The translations under genes and the position numbers were made by a program. A stretch of DNA of 20,842 nucleotides from the NCBI GenBank assembly GCA_021323255.1, contig JAJTCL010000006.1:1-20842 (forward strand), in the 5' to 3' direction. A model generated the notes under the pieces. The model was given only the letters and a program-made list of their open reading frames with translations. It did no database searches and had not been told where the DNA came from. Of this stretch, positions 7,377 through 17,764 are shown in pieces. The number at the start of each line of letters is the position of its first letter. The stretch's first letter is position 1. This DNA is from Propionibacteriaceae bacterium (lineage in GTDB: Bacteria; Actinomycetota; Actinomycetes; Propionibacteriales; Propionibacteriaceae).

Positions 7377-8323
7377 TCTCGTCCCAGATCGCGATGGAGA
7401 ACGGTGGTCGGCAGGCCGGTGCCACGGAGTCGGCGTGCGAACTCCTCTGCCATAGCTGAGCTCCGATGTTTGCCACCGGTACAGCCGATGGCCAGCGTGG
7501 CAAACCGTTTGCCCTCAGTCATGTAGCCCACTGACACCACTGCAATCAGGTCCTGCATGGATGTCAAGAAGGGCTCAGCGCCTGGCTGTCCGAGCACATA
7601 GTCGCTCACCGGCTTGCTGAGACCGGTCTGCGGACGCAGCTCTGGTACCCAGTGCGGATTCGGCAGGAAGCGCACATCGAAGATCATGTCAGCATCCACC
7701 GGGAGGCCGTATTTGAAGCCGAAGGACAGCAGTGTCACCCGCAGCTGATCGTCGTTGCTCCCGCCGTACGCATGGGCGACCCGGGAACTCAGCTGGTGGA
7801 TGTTCAGCGAGGAGGTGTCGATCACCAGGTCGGCGGCCGCACGCAGCGTCGCCAGACTCTCGCGCTCCCTGCCGATGCCATCCAGCAACCGGCCGTCGCC
7901 CTGCAGCGGATGCGGCCGGCGTACGGACTCCTGGCGTCGCACGATGACGTCGTCGGCCGCCTCCAAGAACAAGATCTCCGGCATGGTCCCGATGGCCGCA
8001 AGTTCGGTGAACATCGATGGGAGCTGCTCGAAGAAGCCCCGGGTGCGCACGTCCAGGACCACCGCGAGCCGGGTCAAGTCGATCTCCCGGGCCTGCCGGC
8101 AGACTTCCGGCAACACACTCGGGGGAAGGTTGTCCACCACGTACCAGCCAAGGTCCTCCAGGCTGTGCGCCGCCGTAGAGCGCCCCGCGCCTGACATCCC
8201 GCTCACGACGACCAGCCGAAGCGGCTTGGTCGGGTTCTGGGTGTCGAATTCCCCGCCCTCCGGGCCGTGCTGATCCCGGGGGGGAGCACCCGCCCGCGCC
8301 CCTCCGGGACTTTCGCTGGTCAC
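7373..8323 (-). CDS. rapZ: RNase adapter RapZ / nucleotide-binding protein
   Basis: 316 residues of the RapZ (YvcJ) P-loop family. In enterobacteria RapZ senses glucosamine-6-phosphate and guides RNase E to GlmZ RNA; in Gram-positives it is a nucleotide-binding protein of less clear role. Visible: Walker A GMSGAGRST (about residue 42), DLGWYVVDNLPP, Walker B-like LAVVLDVRTRGFF, the HPLQGDGRLLDGI segment, and the C-terminal DMIFDVRFLPNPHW and GCTGGKHRSSAMAEE region. A ~35-residue Gly/Pro-rich N-terminal tail precedes the P-loop domain. No ATG is available, so GTG 8323 is the likely start; AATAAT (8336-8331) lies 7 nt upstream, which would suit a leaderless message. The region between it and uvrC is made of repeats. 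Confidence 0.93.
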   Translation of the reverse strand: MTSESPGGARAGAPPRDQHGPEGGEFDTQNPTKPLRLVVVSGMSGAGRSTAAHSLEDLGWYVVDNLPPSVLPEVCRQAREIDLTRLAVVLDVRTRGFFEQLPSMFTELAAIGTMPEILFLEAADDVIVRRQESVRRPHPLQGDGRLLDGIGRERESLATLRAAADLVIDTSSLNIHQLSSRVAHAYGGSNDDQLRVTLLSFGFKYGLPVDADMIFDVRFLPNPHWVPELRPQTGLSKPVSDYVLGQPGAEPFLTSMQDLIAVVSVGYMTEGKRFATLAIGCTGGKHRSSAMAEEFARRLRGTGLPTTVLHRDLGRE

Positions 8324-8379
8324 GTGGTTGATTATTCCCGGATCGCCCAGATCGCGCGCCGCCGCGCTGAGTTAGGCTG

Positions 8380-8490
8380 GCGCGCCGCTGTCCTGGGCGA
8401 GGAAGCGAGCAGACACGTCTTTCGTCTGCGAGCGACCCGAGGAAGGCAGCGGCTGCCGAGCGCCAGCGTCCGCGAGCGGAGCGAGCAATG
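8380..8490. repeat. structured ~110-bp repeat, copy 1
   Basis: It folds as an outer 9-bp stem (8384-8392 with 8445-8453, one G-T pair) enclosing an inner 6-bp stem GCAGAC/GTCTGC (8409-8414 with 8424-8429). A tail ends in GAGCGGAGCGAGCAATG. It is the same in order and spacing as copy 2. Confidence 0.75.
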
Positions 8491-8625
8491 CACTACGGCG
8501 CGAGGGACACGCTTTTCGGCTCCGCGCGACCGATCAAAACGCGGGAGCGAAGCGACCACCAGCCCAGGGGCGAGCTGTGGGACGAAGTAGGCGGGCATAA
8601 AGCGCGATCCGCAGCGACCAGGATT

Positions 8626-8735
8626 GCGCGCCGCTGTCCTGGACGAGTGAGCGAGCAGACACGCTTTTCGTCTGCAAGCGAATGAGGAAGACAGCGGCTT
8701 CCCGGCGCAATCGTCAGCGAGCGGAGCGAGCAATC
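8626..8735. repeat. structured ~110-bp repeat, copy 2
   Basis: Most positions match copy 1 by eye, with one 1-nt length difference. The outer stem 8630-8638 with 8690-8698 is fully Watson-Crick (the G-T pair of copy 1 is A-T here). The inner stem is 8655-8660 with 8670-8675. The tail is GAGCGGAGCGAGCAATC, then CGGAGCGAGCAATC again at 8741-8754. Confidence 0.75.
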
Positions 8736-8789
8736 AAACTCGGAGCGAGCAATCAGACAGCGGATCGCGCGCAGCCGCGCTGAGTTCGC

Positions 8790-10805
8790 CTAGACGCCGC
8801 CCAGTACCTCACCGGTGGCCATGTCGATGGCCTCTGGTTGCGGAGCCTGCTGCAGCGCCTCTTTGATGGCGAGTGCTGTCTTGGGGCCGAAACCGGGCAC
8901 TGCGGCAATCTCCTCGACTGTCGCGGCACGCAGCTTCTTGAGTGAGCCGAAGTAGCTGATCAGAGCCTTGCGCCGAACGTCGCCGAGACCCGGCACTTGA
9001 TCGAGCATCGATTCGACCATCGACTTGCTGCGTCGGGCCCGGTGATGGGTGATCGCGAAGCGGTGCGCCTCATCCCGGAGCCGCTGCAGCAAGTACAGGC
9101 CCTCGCTGGTCCGCGGCAAGATCACCGGTTCCTCGACGTCGGGCAGCCACACTTCCTCCAATCGCTTGGCTAGGCCACACAAGGCGATGTCGTCGATGCC
9201 AAGCTCGTGGAGCGCCTTGGCGGCCGCGGCCACCTGAGGGGGGCCGCCGTCTACCACCACCAGTGAGGGCGCGTACGCGAACTTGCGAGGCGCACCAGTT
9301 GTCGGGTCGACCAGCAGTGGCCCCTCCTCTGCGCTGTCGCTGTCGGCCAGGCCATAGCTTGCCTGCTTGGTCATGGCGGCACGATCATCGATGAGTCGCC
9401 GGAATCGGCGAGTGATCACCTCGTGAATGGCGGCGACATCGTTCTGCCCTTCAACCTGCCGGATGATGAACCGCCGGTATTCACTCTTCCGCGGCAGCCC
9501 GTCTTCAAACACCACCATGGAGCCGACTACTTCGGTGCCTTGCAGATTCGAGATGTCGTAACACTCGATCCGCAGCGGCGCGTTCGGAAGCTCCAACGCA
9601 TCCTGAATCTCTTCCAGTGCCCGGTTGCGCGTGGACAGATCGCCAGCACGGGTGGTCTTGTGCTTGATCAAGATCTCATTGGCATTGCGGGCGACTGTCT
9701 CCATGAGTGCTCGCTTGTCCCCGCGCTGCGGCACCCGAATGGAGACATGGGAGCCGCGTCGCTCCTCAAGCATCCTGGAAAGCGACTCGACCGATGGCGG
9801 CAGCACCGGCACCAAGATCTCGCGTGGCACAGTGTCGTTGTTGGTCGGATCCGGCTCGCTGTAAAGCTGCAGCAGGAACTGTTCGATCAGTTCCTCCCTG
9901 CCGCCGTCGTCGAACCGGTCGGCAACCCAGCCGCGCTCGCCACGGACGCGTCCACCTCGTACGTGGAAGATCTGTACGGCGACCTCCAGCGGGTCTTCAG
10001 CCAAGGCGATGATGTCGGCGTCGGTGCCGTCCCGGAGCACAACTGCGTTTCGTTCCATGGCTCGTTGCAGAGCACCGATGTCGTCGCGCAGCCGGGCCGC
10101 GCGCTCGAACTCCAGCGCATCGCTGGCTGCGCGCATCTCCCGCTCCAGCTTCTTGATCATGGGAGCTGCCTGGCCGGACATGAACTGGCAGAAGTCGTCG
10201 ACGATCGCCCGATGTTCTGCAGGAGTCACTCGTCCGATGCAGGGGGCTGAGCACTTCCCGATGTAGCCGAGCAGGCAGGGCCGACCGAGTTGCTTGTGGT
10301 TCTTGAAGACTCCCGGCCGGCAGGAACGCATCGGAAAGACTCGCAGCAGCAGATCCACGGTCTCGCGGATCGCCCAGGCGTGCGAGTAGGGGCCGAAGTA
10401 TCGGGTTCCCTTACGTTTGGCTCCGCGGCCGACCATAACTCGCGGAATCTCCTCTGAAAGCGTGACCGCCAGCCATGGATACGACTTGTCGTCGCGATAC
10501 TTGATGTTGAACCGGGGGTCGAACTCCTTGATCCAGGAATACTCCAGCTGCAGCGCCTCGACCTCGCTTCGCACCACCGTCCAATCCACCTTGGTGGCCG
10601 TGCTCACCATCGAACGGGTGCGACTCAACAGCGAGGCGGGATCGGCGAAATAGGAGTTCAGCCGCGCGCGAAGGCTCTTGGCCTTCCCGACGTAGATGAC
10701 CCGCCCGTCAGCATCCAAGAAGCGGTACACGCCAGGCTGGTCCGGGATGGACCCGGGCGCAGGCCGGTACGCCAGCGCTTGGCGAGACGAGGCTGGAGGT
10801 ACCAC
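8790..10805 (-). CDS. uvrC: excinuclease ABC subunit C
   Basis: UvrC makes both incisions around a lesion after recruitment by UvrB. The ~671-residue product has the domains in order: an N-terminal GIY-YIG nuclease (PGVYRFLDADGRVIYVGKAKSLRAR, about 22-46), a Cys-rich segment (CRPGVF...GRPCLLGYIGKCSAPCIG), a UVR/UvrB-binding helix pair (LEFERAARLRDDI), an RNase H-like C-terminal nuclease (IECYDISNLQG, LVVVDGGPPQV, HRFAITHHRARR) and tandem helix-hairpin-helix (VPGLGDVRRKALI, VPGFGPKTA). I chose GTG 10805, with the -10-like TACGCT 6 nt upstream. A TTG at 10856 in frame would add 17 residues without family similarity, so the start is uncertain. Confidence 0.95.
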   Translation of the reverse strand: MVPPASSRQALAYRPAPGSIPDQPGVYRFLDADGRVIYVGKAKSLRARLNSYFADPASLLSRTRSMVSTATKVDWTVVRSEVEALQLEYSWIKEFDPRFNIKYRDDKSYPWLAVTLSEEIPRVMVGRGAKRKGTRYFGPYSHAWAIRETVDLLLRVFPMRSCRPGVFKNHKQLGRPCLLGYIGKCSAPCIGRVTPAEHRAIVDDFCQFMSGQAAPMIKKLEREMRAASDALEFERAARLRDDIGALQRAMERNAVVLRDGTDADIIALAEDPLEVAVQIFHVRGGRVRGERGWVADRFDDGGREELIEQFLLQLYSEPDPTNNDTVPREILVPVLPPSVESLSRMLEERRGSHVSIRVPQRGDKRALMETVARNANEILIKHKTTRAGDLSTRNRALEEIQDALELPNAPLRIECYDISNLQGTEVVGSMVVFEDGLPRKSEYRRFIIRQVEGQNDVAAIHEVITRRFRRLIDDRAAMTKQASYGLADSDSAEEGPLLVDPTTGAPRKFAYAPSLVVVDGGPPQVAAAAKALHELGIDDIALCGLAKRLEEVWLPDVEEPVILPRTSEGLYLLQRLRDEAHRFAITHHRARRSKSMVESMLDQVPGLGDVRRKALISYFGSLKKLRAATVEEIAAVPGFGPKTALAIKEALQQAPQPEAIDMATGEVLGGV

Positions 10806-11092
10806 GGCCCCAGCGTAGGTGGATGTACGGACGCGATGGAGCCCACGAGATGACAACGGACGTGAACGGCCTCAATGCCCGGGGATCGGCGCACTCGGGA
10901 GCTGCTCGAGGAGGCGTACGTCGCCGCTGGTGACGACCCGCGCTGCGCTAGATCCCAACGAGTCGGTCAGAGACTTGTTCGGCGACTTGATGTCTTACGG
11001 TCACGAACCAGGGCAGGATCCTGATCGAGCGACCAGGTCGAAACACTCTGATTACGGCGTGGCTCGACGCCTGACCGTTGGCTTCGACAGGG
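10806..11092. other. intergenic stretch between Rieske gene and uvrC, no gene recognised
   Basis: 287 bp. Open frames here are short or run into neighbouring genes antisense, and none shows a family I know. A hairpin with a 6-bp stem, CTGACC (11071-11076) and GGTCAG (11091-11096), spans the end of the Rieske gene and might help termination. TACGCT at 10817-10812 (minus strand) is a possible -10 for uvrC. Confidence 0.4.
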
Positions 11093-11632
11093 TCAGTCAG
11101 CCACATAGACCTTGCCCTCGAAGACGGTCGTCTCGCCCTGCGCAAGACCCTTGGTGGCCGGCGGATTCGTCACGGAGCCGTCCTTGATCGAATATTCACT
11201 ACCGTGGCAATCGCAGTGAATGACACCGTCGCGAACGGACGCGACCGGGCAGCCCTGGTGGGTGCAGATCTTGCTGAAAGCCTTGTATTTGCCCTTGCTC
11301 GGTTGGGTGACCACGTAATCGGCGTTGTCCAGAATGACGCCGCCGCCGACCGGCACTTTGGAAGTAGCGACACTCGGGCCCTTGGGGGCCTCAGCCGTCG
11401 ATGCCGACGGCATGGGGGAGGATGTGTCGGCGGTCGGCGACGGCGTCGTTGGCGCAGACGTCTCCGTTGCGGCAGGTGCAGCGGAGGGCGAACCGCCGGA
11501 CGCCTCGGCGCAGGCGCTCAGCGCGGCGGCGCCCGCGCCGGTCAGGCCTAGGAGCCCGGCGGCTCGCAGAACGGTCCGCCGCGCAACGGCGGTTGTCTCC
11601 TGACCTGGCTTTTGATCGCCGAGCTCAGACAT
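11093..11632 (-). CDS. Rieske [2Fe-2S] protein with Tat lipoprotein signal
   Basis: 179 residues. The N-terminus has a twin-arginine signal (RRTVLR, Arg18-Arg19), a hydrophobic stretch rich in Ala/Gly/Leu, and a lipobox LSAC with Cys41, predicting Tat export and lipid anchoring outside the membrane. A Ser/Thr/Pro/Ala-rich linker (about 42-85) leads to the Rieske domain, with CTH (Cys123, His125) and CDCH (Cys140, His143) as cluster ligands; Cys128 and Cys142 are placed for the stabilising disulfide of bc1-type Rieske proteins. No second (cytochrome or oxygenase) partner is nearby, so its electron partner is unknown. ATG 11632 has GGAGG at 7 nt spacing; a longer frame to 11686 lacks this. It sits between uvrA and uvrC, all on the same strand. 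Confidence 0.92.
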   Translation of the reverse strand: MSELGDQKPGQETTAVARRTVLRAAGLLGLTGAGAAALSACAEASGGSPSAAPAATETSAPTTPSPTADTSSPMPSASTAEAPKGPSVATSKVPVGGGVILDNADYVVTQPSKGKYKAFSKICTHQGCPVASVRDGVIHCDCHGSEYSIKDGSVTNPPATKGLAQGETTVFEGKVYVAD

Positions 11633-11764
11633 CAGAAGACCTCCACTCTCTGCACTGCGAAGCGTCGGTCGCGCGAGCAGTGCCAAAACTACGAGAAAGA
11701 CGTTCTTTCGACCCCAGACGAGATAGCCGTGGATCTGGTTCGACTTTTTTCGGAGCGATGACGC

Positions 11765-14722
<2,958 letters not shown>

Positions 14723-14729
14723 GGAGCAC

Positions 14730-14752
14730 ATCGTATGTGCCAACACCGACAG
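14730..14752 (-). promoter_or_regulatory. RecA-NDp (PafBC-type) DNA-damage promoter of uvrA
   Basis: Read on the minus strand, CTGTCGGTG (14752-14744) is followed by 8 nt and then TACGAT (14735-14730). The known LexA-independent damage promoter is tTGTCRGTG-N8-TANNNT: all positions match except the weakly conserved first T. The -10 element ends 7 nt before the GTG 14722, so a leaderless uvrA mRNA is predicted. The activator in mycobacteria is PafBC; it is not encoded in this window. Confidence 0.72.
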
Positions 14753-14753
14753 T

Positions 14754-14780
14754 GCACAGGTGAATAGGGCACAGGTGAAT
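14754..14780. repeat. direct repeat upstream of the uvrA promoter
   Basis: GCACAGGTGAAT occurs at 14754-14765 and again at 14769-14780, a 15-bp period. The repeats abut the damage promoter box (which ends at 14752) on its upstream side and lie in the uvrA/MDMPI divergent region. They could bind an activator or be a small tandem duplication. Confidence 0.6.
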
Positions 14781-14821
14781 CCGATGGCATCGAGACCTCC
14801 CGCGAGCAATCAGACGGGCAT

Positions 14822-14827
14822 TACGGT
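14822..14827 (+). promoter_or_regulatory. -10-like hexamer of a possible leaderless gene
   Basis: TACGGT ends 6 nt before ATG 14834 and no proper ribosome site with normal spacing is present (AGGGG is only 1-2 nt from the start). No convincing -35 was found. Confidence 0.35.
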
Positions 14828-14833
14828 AGGGGC

Positions 14834-15562
14834 ATGACCGCGCCTGCATCTTCGGCCACGACGCAGCTGGAGACGCTGCGCGGGTTGGTCAGAACCGCGA
14901 CGCAACGTCTGCTGGGCGACACAATCTTGGTGACCGACGAGCAGTGGCGGGCCCCCAGCAGGCTCCCGGACTGGACTCGTGGCCATGTGGCCACCCACGT
15001 TGCCCGCCATGGGGATGCGCTGATCCGGCTGACTCAGTGGGCGCGTACCGGAGAACGCCAGGACATGTACCCGTCGTCGGAGCATCGAGCGAGCGAGATC
15101 GAGGCAGGGTCTGGACGGTCCGGCCTTGACCTTCAGATCGACTTGGACAACTCCGCTGGACGTTTGGACGCGGCATTTGAGGAGCTTGACGGTGCAAACG
15201 CCTGGGATGTGGTGGTCGAAATGCGCGGCGGGTTGAACGTGCCGGCGCGCCTGCTGCCGTTGGCGCGGTTGCTCGAGGTGGTCATCCATCACGTTGATCT
15301 GGACATCGGTTATGAGATCACCGACATCGATACGCCGACGGCCGAGTGGCTGCTCGAGTGGTGTGCGTTCCGGTTGGGGCATCGTGACGACTGGCCCACA
15401 CTCCAGCTGACTTCGGACACCGGCTTCGCGACGACGGTCGGCAGTGCAGGGGAACCGGTTGCCGTGAGCGGTAGCAGTGCCCATCTTCTCGGTTGGCTGA
15501 TGGGCCGCACCGACGCCTCCTCGCTCACCGGGACAGGTGAGCTTCAGCTTCCGGCGTACTGA
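14834..15562 (+). CDS. maleylpyruvate isomerase (MDMPI/DinB-fold) family protein
   Basis: 242 residues with the four-helix DinB-like fold of the mycothiol-dependent maleylpyruvate isomerase family. WRAPSRLPDWTRGHVATHVARHGDAL (about 39-63) supplies His51/His55, and LLEVVIHHVDL gives Glu148 and His152, an E-x3-H pair matching the metal site of characterised MDMPI. Later there is a C-terminal segment of ~60 residues with LTGTGELQLP at the end. Genuine maleylpyruvate isomerase activity is not implied: most family members are uncharacterised mycothiol S-transferase-like proteins, and no aromatic-degradation genes are near. The stop overlaps the ATG of the next gene (TGATG), so the two are co-translated. 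This pair next to uvrA is commonly seen in actinobacteria. Confidence 0.86.
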   Translation: MTAPASSATTQLETLRGLVRTATQRLLGDTILVTDEQWRAPSRLPDWTRGHVATHVARHGDALIRLTQWARTGERQDMYPSSEHRASEIEAGSGRSGLDLQIDLDNSAGRLDAAFEELDGANAWDVVVEMRGGLNVPARLLPLARLLEVVIHHVDLDIGYEITDIDTPTAEWLLEWCAFRLGHRDDWPTLQLTSDTGFATTVGSAGEPVAVSGSSAHLLGWLMGRTDASSLTGTGELQLPAY

Positions 15563-16224
15563 TGGAGGGCTTCAACCACGTGGACCCAGGCGGACCGCCG
15601 CTCGTCGTACCACTGTCCGGCTCAGTCACCATGATCAAGGTCAGTGTGGGTCCGGTCGACAACAACGCCTATCTCCTGCAGAGCCGCAACAATGGCAGCC
15701 TGCTCCTTGATGCAGCCAACGATGATGATCGACTTCTGAAGATCATTTCCGATCAGTCACTGGACACCATCGTGACCACCCACCGGCACGCTGATCACTG
15801 GCAGGCGCTACCGTCGGTCGCGGCGGCCACTGGAGCCGTACTGATCTGCGGCCAACCTGATCTCCAGGCAATCAGCAGCGGCGCCGGAGTCGAGGGTTTG
15901 GTCGGGGTCTGGGACGGTGATCAGATCGAACTGGGCACAGAGCGCCTCGAGGTGATTGGGCTGGTTGGGCATACGCCAGGTTCGATCACGCTCGCGTACC
16001 CGGGCACCGGCATGACCCATCTGTTCACGGGGGACGGTCTCTTCCCCGGAGGGCCGGGCAAAACCAACAGTCCCGAAGACTTCACATCCTTGATGAATGA
16101 TCTTGAAAGCAAGATCTTCGACCGTTTCGGCGACGACACTGTGGTGCATCCCGGCCACGGCGACGACACCACACTGGGCACTGAGCGGCCGCATCTGGCC
16201 GAGTGGCGCCGGCGAGGCTGGTAG
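15562..16224 (+). CDS. metallo-beta-lactamase-fold hydrolase (glyoxalase II-like)
   Basis: 220 residues. The zinc signature THRHADHW gives His74, His76, Asp78 and His79; GHTPGSI supplies the next His, FTGDGLF the bridging Asp, and HPGHGDDT the last His, so a complete two-metal site is present. The short size and the PVDNNAYLL start resemble glyoxalase II/thiolesterase-like members. Translation is coupled to the MDMPI-family gene by a TGATG overlap. The pair could act on mycothiol conjugates or thioesters, which is inference from the partner's family. The substrate is unknown. Confidence 0.87.
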   Translation: MEGFNHVDPGGPPLVVPLSGSVTMIKVSVGPVDNNAYLLQSRNNGSLLLDAANDDDRLLKIISDQSLDTIVTTHRHADHWQALPSVAAATGAVLICGQPDLQAISSGAGVEGLVGVWDGDQIELGTERLEVIGLVGHTPGSITLAYPGTGMTHLFTGDGLFPGGPGKTNSPEDFTSLMNDLESKIFDRFGDDTVVHPGHGDDTTLGTERPHLAEWRRRGW

Positions 16225-16242
16225 CCACGGACACCCCGAACC

Positions 16243-16315
16243 TCACTCCAGTCGCGGCCGCGTCGCCCACTCAAGCGTCACTGACAATTTCGCTGCTCGG
16301 CTGGAGTGAAGTTTT
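16243..16315 (+). terminator. possible terminator after the MBL-fold gene
   Basis: A perfect 9-bp inverted repeat, TCACTCCAG (16243-16251) and CTGGAGTGA (16301-16309), is followed by GTTTT at 16311-16315. The loop is long (49 nt), which weakens the call, but its place 19 nt after the stop codon fits. Confidence 0.35.
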
Positions 16316-16354
16316 CAGCGAATGGGCCCGTGACTGTTGTTACCCGACCGGTCG

Positions 16355-16378
16355 CGATATATCGTTGACGTATCGATT
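16355..16378 (+). promoter_or_regulatory. palindromic operator/promoter of the padR gene
   Basis: CGATATATCG (16355-16364) is a perfect 10-bp palindrome. It is followed by TTGACG (a -35-like hexamer, 16365-16370) and by a related half, CGTATCGATT (16369-16378). This lies 30-53 nt before the PadR start. PadR regulators usually repress their own operon, so this is the likely binding site. Confidence 0.5.
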
Positions 16379-16407
16379 GAGACGTTACGAAAGCAAAGGT
16401 GATCGAG

Positions 16408-17076
16408 ATGGGTGGTGCCTATGCCATGGGTGCGCCATGGCAACACTTCACACGCCACTGCAATCCTCAGTGGAGCAGGGATCTTGGTGACTGGCTCGCC
16501 AGGATGACCGGACACGCGGGTCCTCGGGGTTCGCAGCCGTTCGGCCAGTGGGGCATGTTCGCAGGTGCACCGTTTGGACCTCCGTGGTGGGGCGGAGCGC
16601 ATACCTGGCGCGGACCGAAAGCCCGCCGTGGCGATGTGCGCGCCGCGATACTCGCAGTGTTGGCAGAGCAGCCGATGAACGGGTATCAGATCATTCAGGA
16701 GATCGCCAGCCGGAGCGGCGGAGTCTGGAAGCCGAGTCCCGGGTCGATCTACCCGACGCTGCAACAGCTCGAGGACGAGGGCCTGGTGCGGGTGGAAGCT
16801 GACGGAGGCCGTCGCGCATACACGTTGACCGACGATGGTCGCCGCTACGTCAATGAGCACGCTGATGAGGTCTCGGCTCCATGGCAAGCCATGAGTGATG
16901 CCGGCGAGGACGACGCCGGACTCAAGCCGCTGATCGGGCAGGCGGCAGCCGCGATATGGCAGATCGTCGCCACCGGAACGCCCGAACAACAGGCGAAAGG
17001 TCGCGACGCCCTGGTGGAGTTTCGCCGCAAGCTGTACGCGATCCTTGCTGAAGACGACACCGCGCCGCACAATTAG
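16408..17076 (+). CDS. PadR-family transcriptional regulator
   Basis: 222 residues. The N-terminal ~70 residues are rich in Gly, Trp, Phe and Pro (for example PFGPPWWGG), an extension often seen in actinobacterial PadR proteins. The PadR winged helix follows: RRGDVRAAILAVLAEQPMNGYQ, IIQEI, KPSPGSIYPTLQQLEDEGLV, then the wing VEADGGRRAYTLTDDGRRY. The C-terminal part has a helix for dimerisation, making this a longer PadR subtype. ATG 16408 is chosen over GTG 16399 because AAAGGTGA lies just upstream. The next gene, a DUF1707 membrane protein, starts within 51 bp and is probably its co-regulated partner. The effector is unknown. Confidence 0.92.
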   Translation: MGGAYAMGAPWQHFTRHCNPQWSRDLGDWLARMTGHAGPRGSQPFGQWGMFAGAPFGPPWWGGAHTWRGPKARRGDVRAAILAVLAEQPMNGYQIIQEIASRSGGVWKPSPGSIYPTLQQLEDEGLVRVEADGGRRAYTLTDDGRRYVNEHADEVSAPWQAMSDAGEDDAGLKPLIGQAAAAIWQIVATGTPEQQAKGRDALVEFRRKLYAILAEDDTAPHN

Positions 17077-17126
17077 TCATGACTCGATACATTCCGGGAA
17101 GGTTCGACCTCTCCCGGGGGAATGTG

Positions 17127-17579
17127 ATGTGGGTGTGGCCCACCCCCTACGGCCCGATGGAATCCAAGCCCGCACCGAAGACTCCACTCAGAATCGGCGA
17201 TGCCGAGCGAGACCGTGCCATCGCTGAGCTTGGTGATCATTTCGCTGCAGGTCGGCTCAGCACCGAAGAATTCGAGCAGCGCGTGGACCAAGCGATAAAG
17301 GCCCGCTTCAACGACGATCTCGACCCGCTCTTCGTTGACCTGCCTCGAACGCCCGAGCCGAGCATGGAATCGAGGTCTCACCAACGGTCGGATGCCCATC
17401 TCGCATGGTCGCCCGTACTCTGGTTTGCACCGCTGCTGGTGGTCTGTGCAGTCGTCGCGGCCGTCCTCCTCAGCGCCCCCTGGCTGGTGTGGATGTTCCT
17501 CTGGATGTTTCTGATCACCGGGTTCTTCCGGCGCCGCCGTCACCATTTCGGACCACCACGCCGCTACTACCACTACTGA
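17127..17579 (+). CDS. DUF1707 (SHOCT-like) domain membrane protein
   Basis: 150 residues from ATG 17127, chosen because GGGGGA lies 6-7 nt upstream; ATG 17079 (3 bp after the padR stop, 16 residues longer) has no ribosome site. A DUF1707 domain spans about residues 23-75: LRIGDAERDRAIAELGDHFA, GRLSTEEFEQRVDQAIKAR, then DDLDPLFVDLP. A hydrophobic stretch follows (two short helices, LWFAPLLVVCAVVAAVLLS and WLVWMFLWMFLITGFF), ending in a strongly basic, His/Tyr/Arg-rich tail. DUF1707 proteins are actinobacterial and of unknown function; the domain resembles SHOCT oligomerisation motifs. Confidence 0.87.
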   Translation: MWVWPTPYGPMESKPAPKTPLRIGDAERDRAIAELGDHFAAGRLSTEEFEQRVDQAIKARFNDDLDPLFVDLPRTPEPSMESRSHQRSDAHLAWSPVLWFAPLLVVCAVVAAVLLSAPWLVWMFLWMFLITGFFRRRRHHFGPPRRYYHY

Positions 17580-17764
17580 CGTCAGCGGGTGGGCCTACAG
17601 GTTGGGAGCGCTGATCTAGCGACTGTCAGGTCTGAACGCCTCCTCCCGGTTGCGCCTGGACTCCCATCTGGCTAAGCCGTCTGTCTGCACCCCCTCGTGT
17701 GTGATGGACTGGTGATGGTGCCCGAGGATTGGCAAATGGGCTATCTCGCATCCAGGAACTCTCA

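Larger units (their letters stand above)
8350..8786. repeat. repeat-built intergenic block between uvrC and rapZ
   Basis: The 466 bases from 8324 to 8789 have no credible gene. A 24-bp sequence recurs at both ends of this block with one mismatch (8350-8373 and 8763-8786; contains GCCGCGCTGAGTT). Inside are two ~110-bp structured repeats (8380-8490, 8626-8735), a partial third unit around 8506-8530 that shares GACACGCTTTTCG, and the short unit CGGAGCGAGCAAT at 8476, 8722 and 8741. Runs of GAGCGNAGCGA are abundant. The right end abuts the uvrC stop codon by 3 nt. Confidence 0.8.

Noticed and set aside
8332..8733. Minus-strand open frame of 133 codons between rapZ and uvrC
   Set aside because: It is read entirely from the structured repeats: the translation itself repeats (RRK-CLLA-S-RTAAR twice), is rich in Arg/Ser/Ala and matches no family I know. 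It is an artefact of GC-rich repeats.
9423..10250. Plus-strand 275-codon open frame antisense to uvrC
   Set aside because: uvrC is unmistakable on the minus strand over the whole range; this frame has no recognisable domain and reflects GC-rich third-position bias.
10819..11187. Plus-strand 122-codon frame upstream of uvrC as a possible gene remnant
   Set aside because: It overlaps the Rieske and uvrC ends, lacks a ribosome site and has no recognisable domain.
11695..11709. GAAAGA-CGT-TCTTTC inverted repeat upstream of the Rieske gene considered as terminator or operator
   Set aside because: Only 6 bp with a 3-nt loop, no T-run, and no known regulator match. Too weak to list.
14726..14740. 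Palindrome GCACAT-n3-ATGTGC at the uvrA start considered as a LexA box
   Set aside because: It does not fit CGAAC-N4-GTTCG or close variants; it overlaps the -10 element and may be chance.
14723..14809. Longer N-terminus for UvrA starting at 14809
   Set aside because: The extra residues have no counterpart in the family, and the frame would run through the damage promoter.
16315..17070. Minus-strand 251-codon frame over padR
   Set aside because: PadR on the plus strand has a clear winged helix and ribosome site; the antisense frame has neither.
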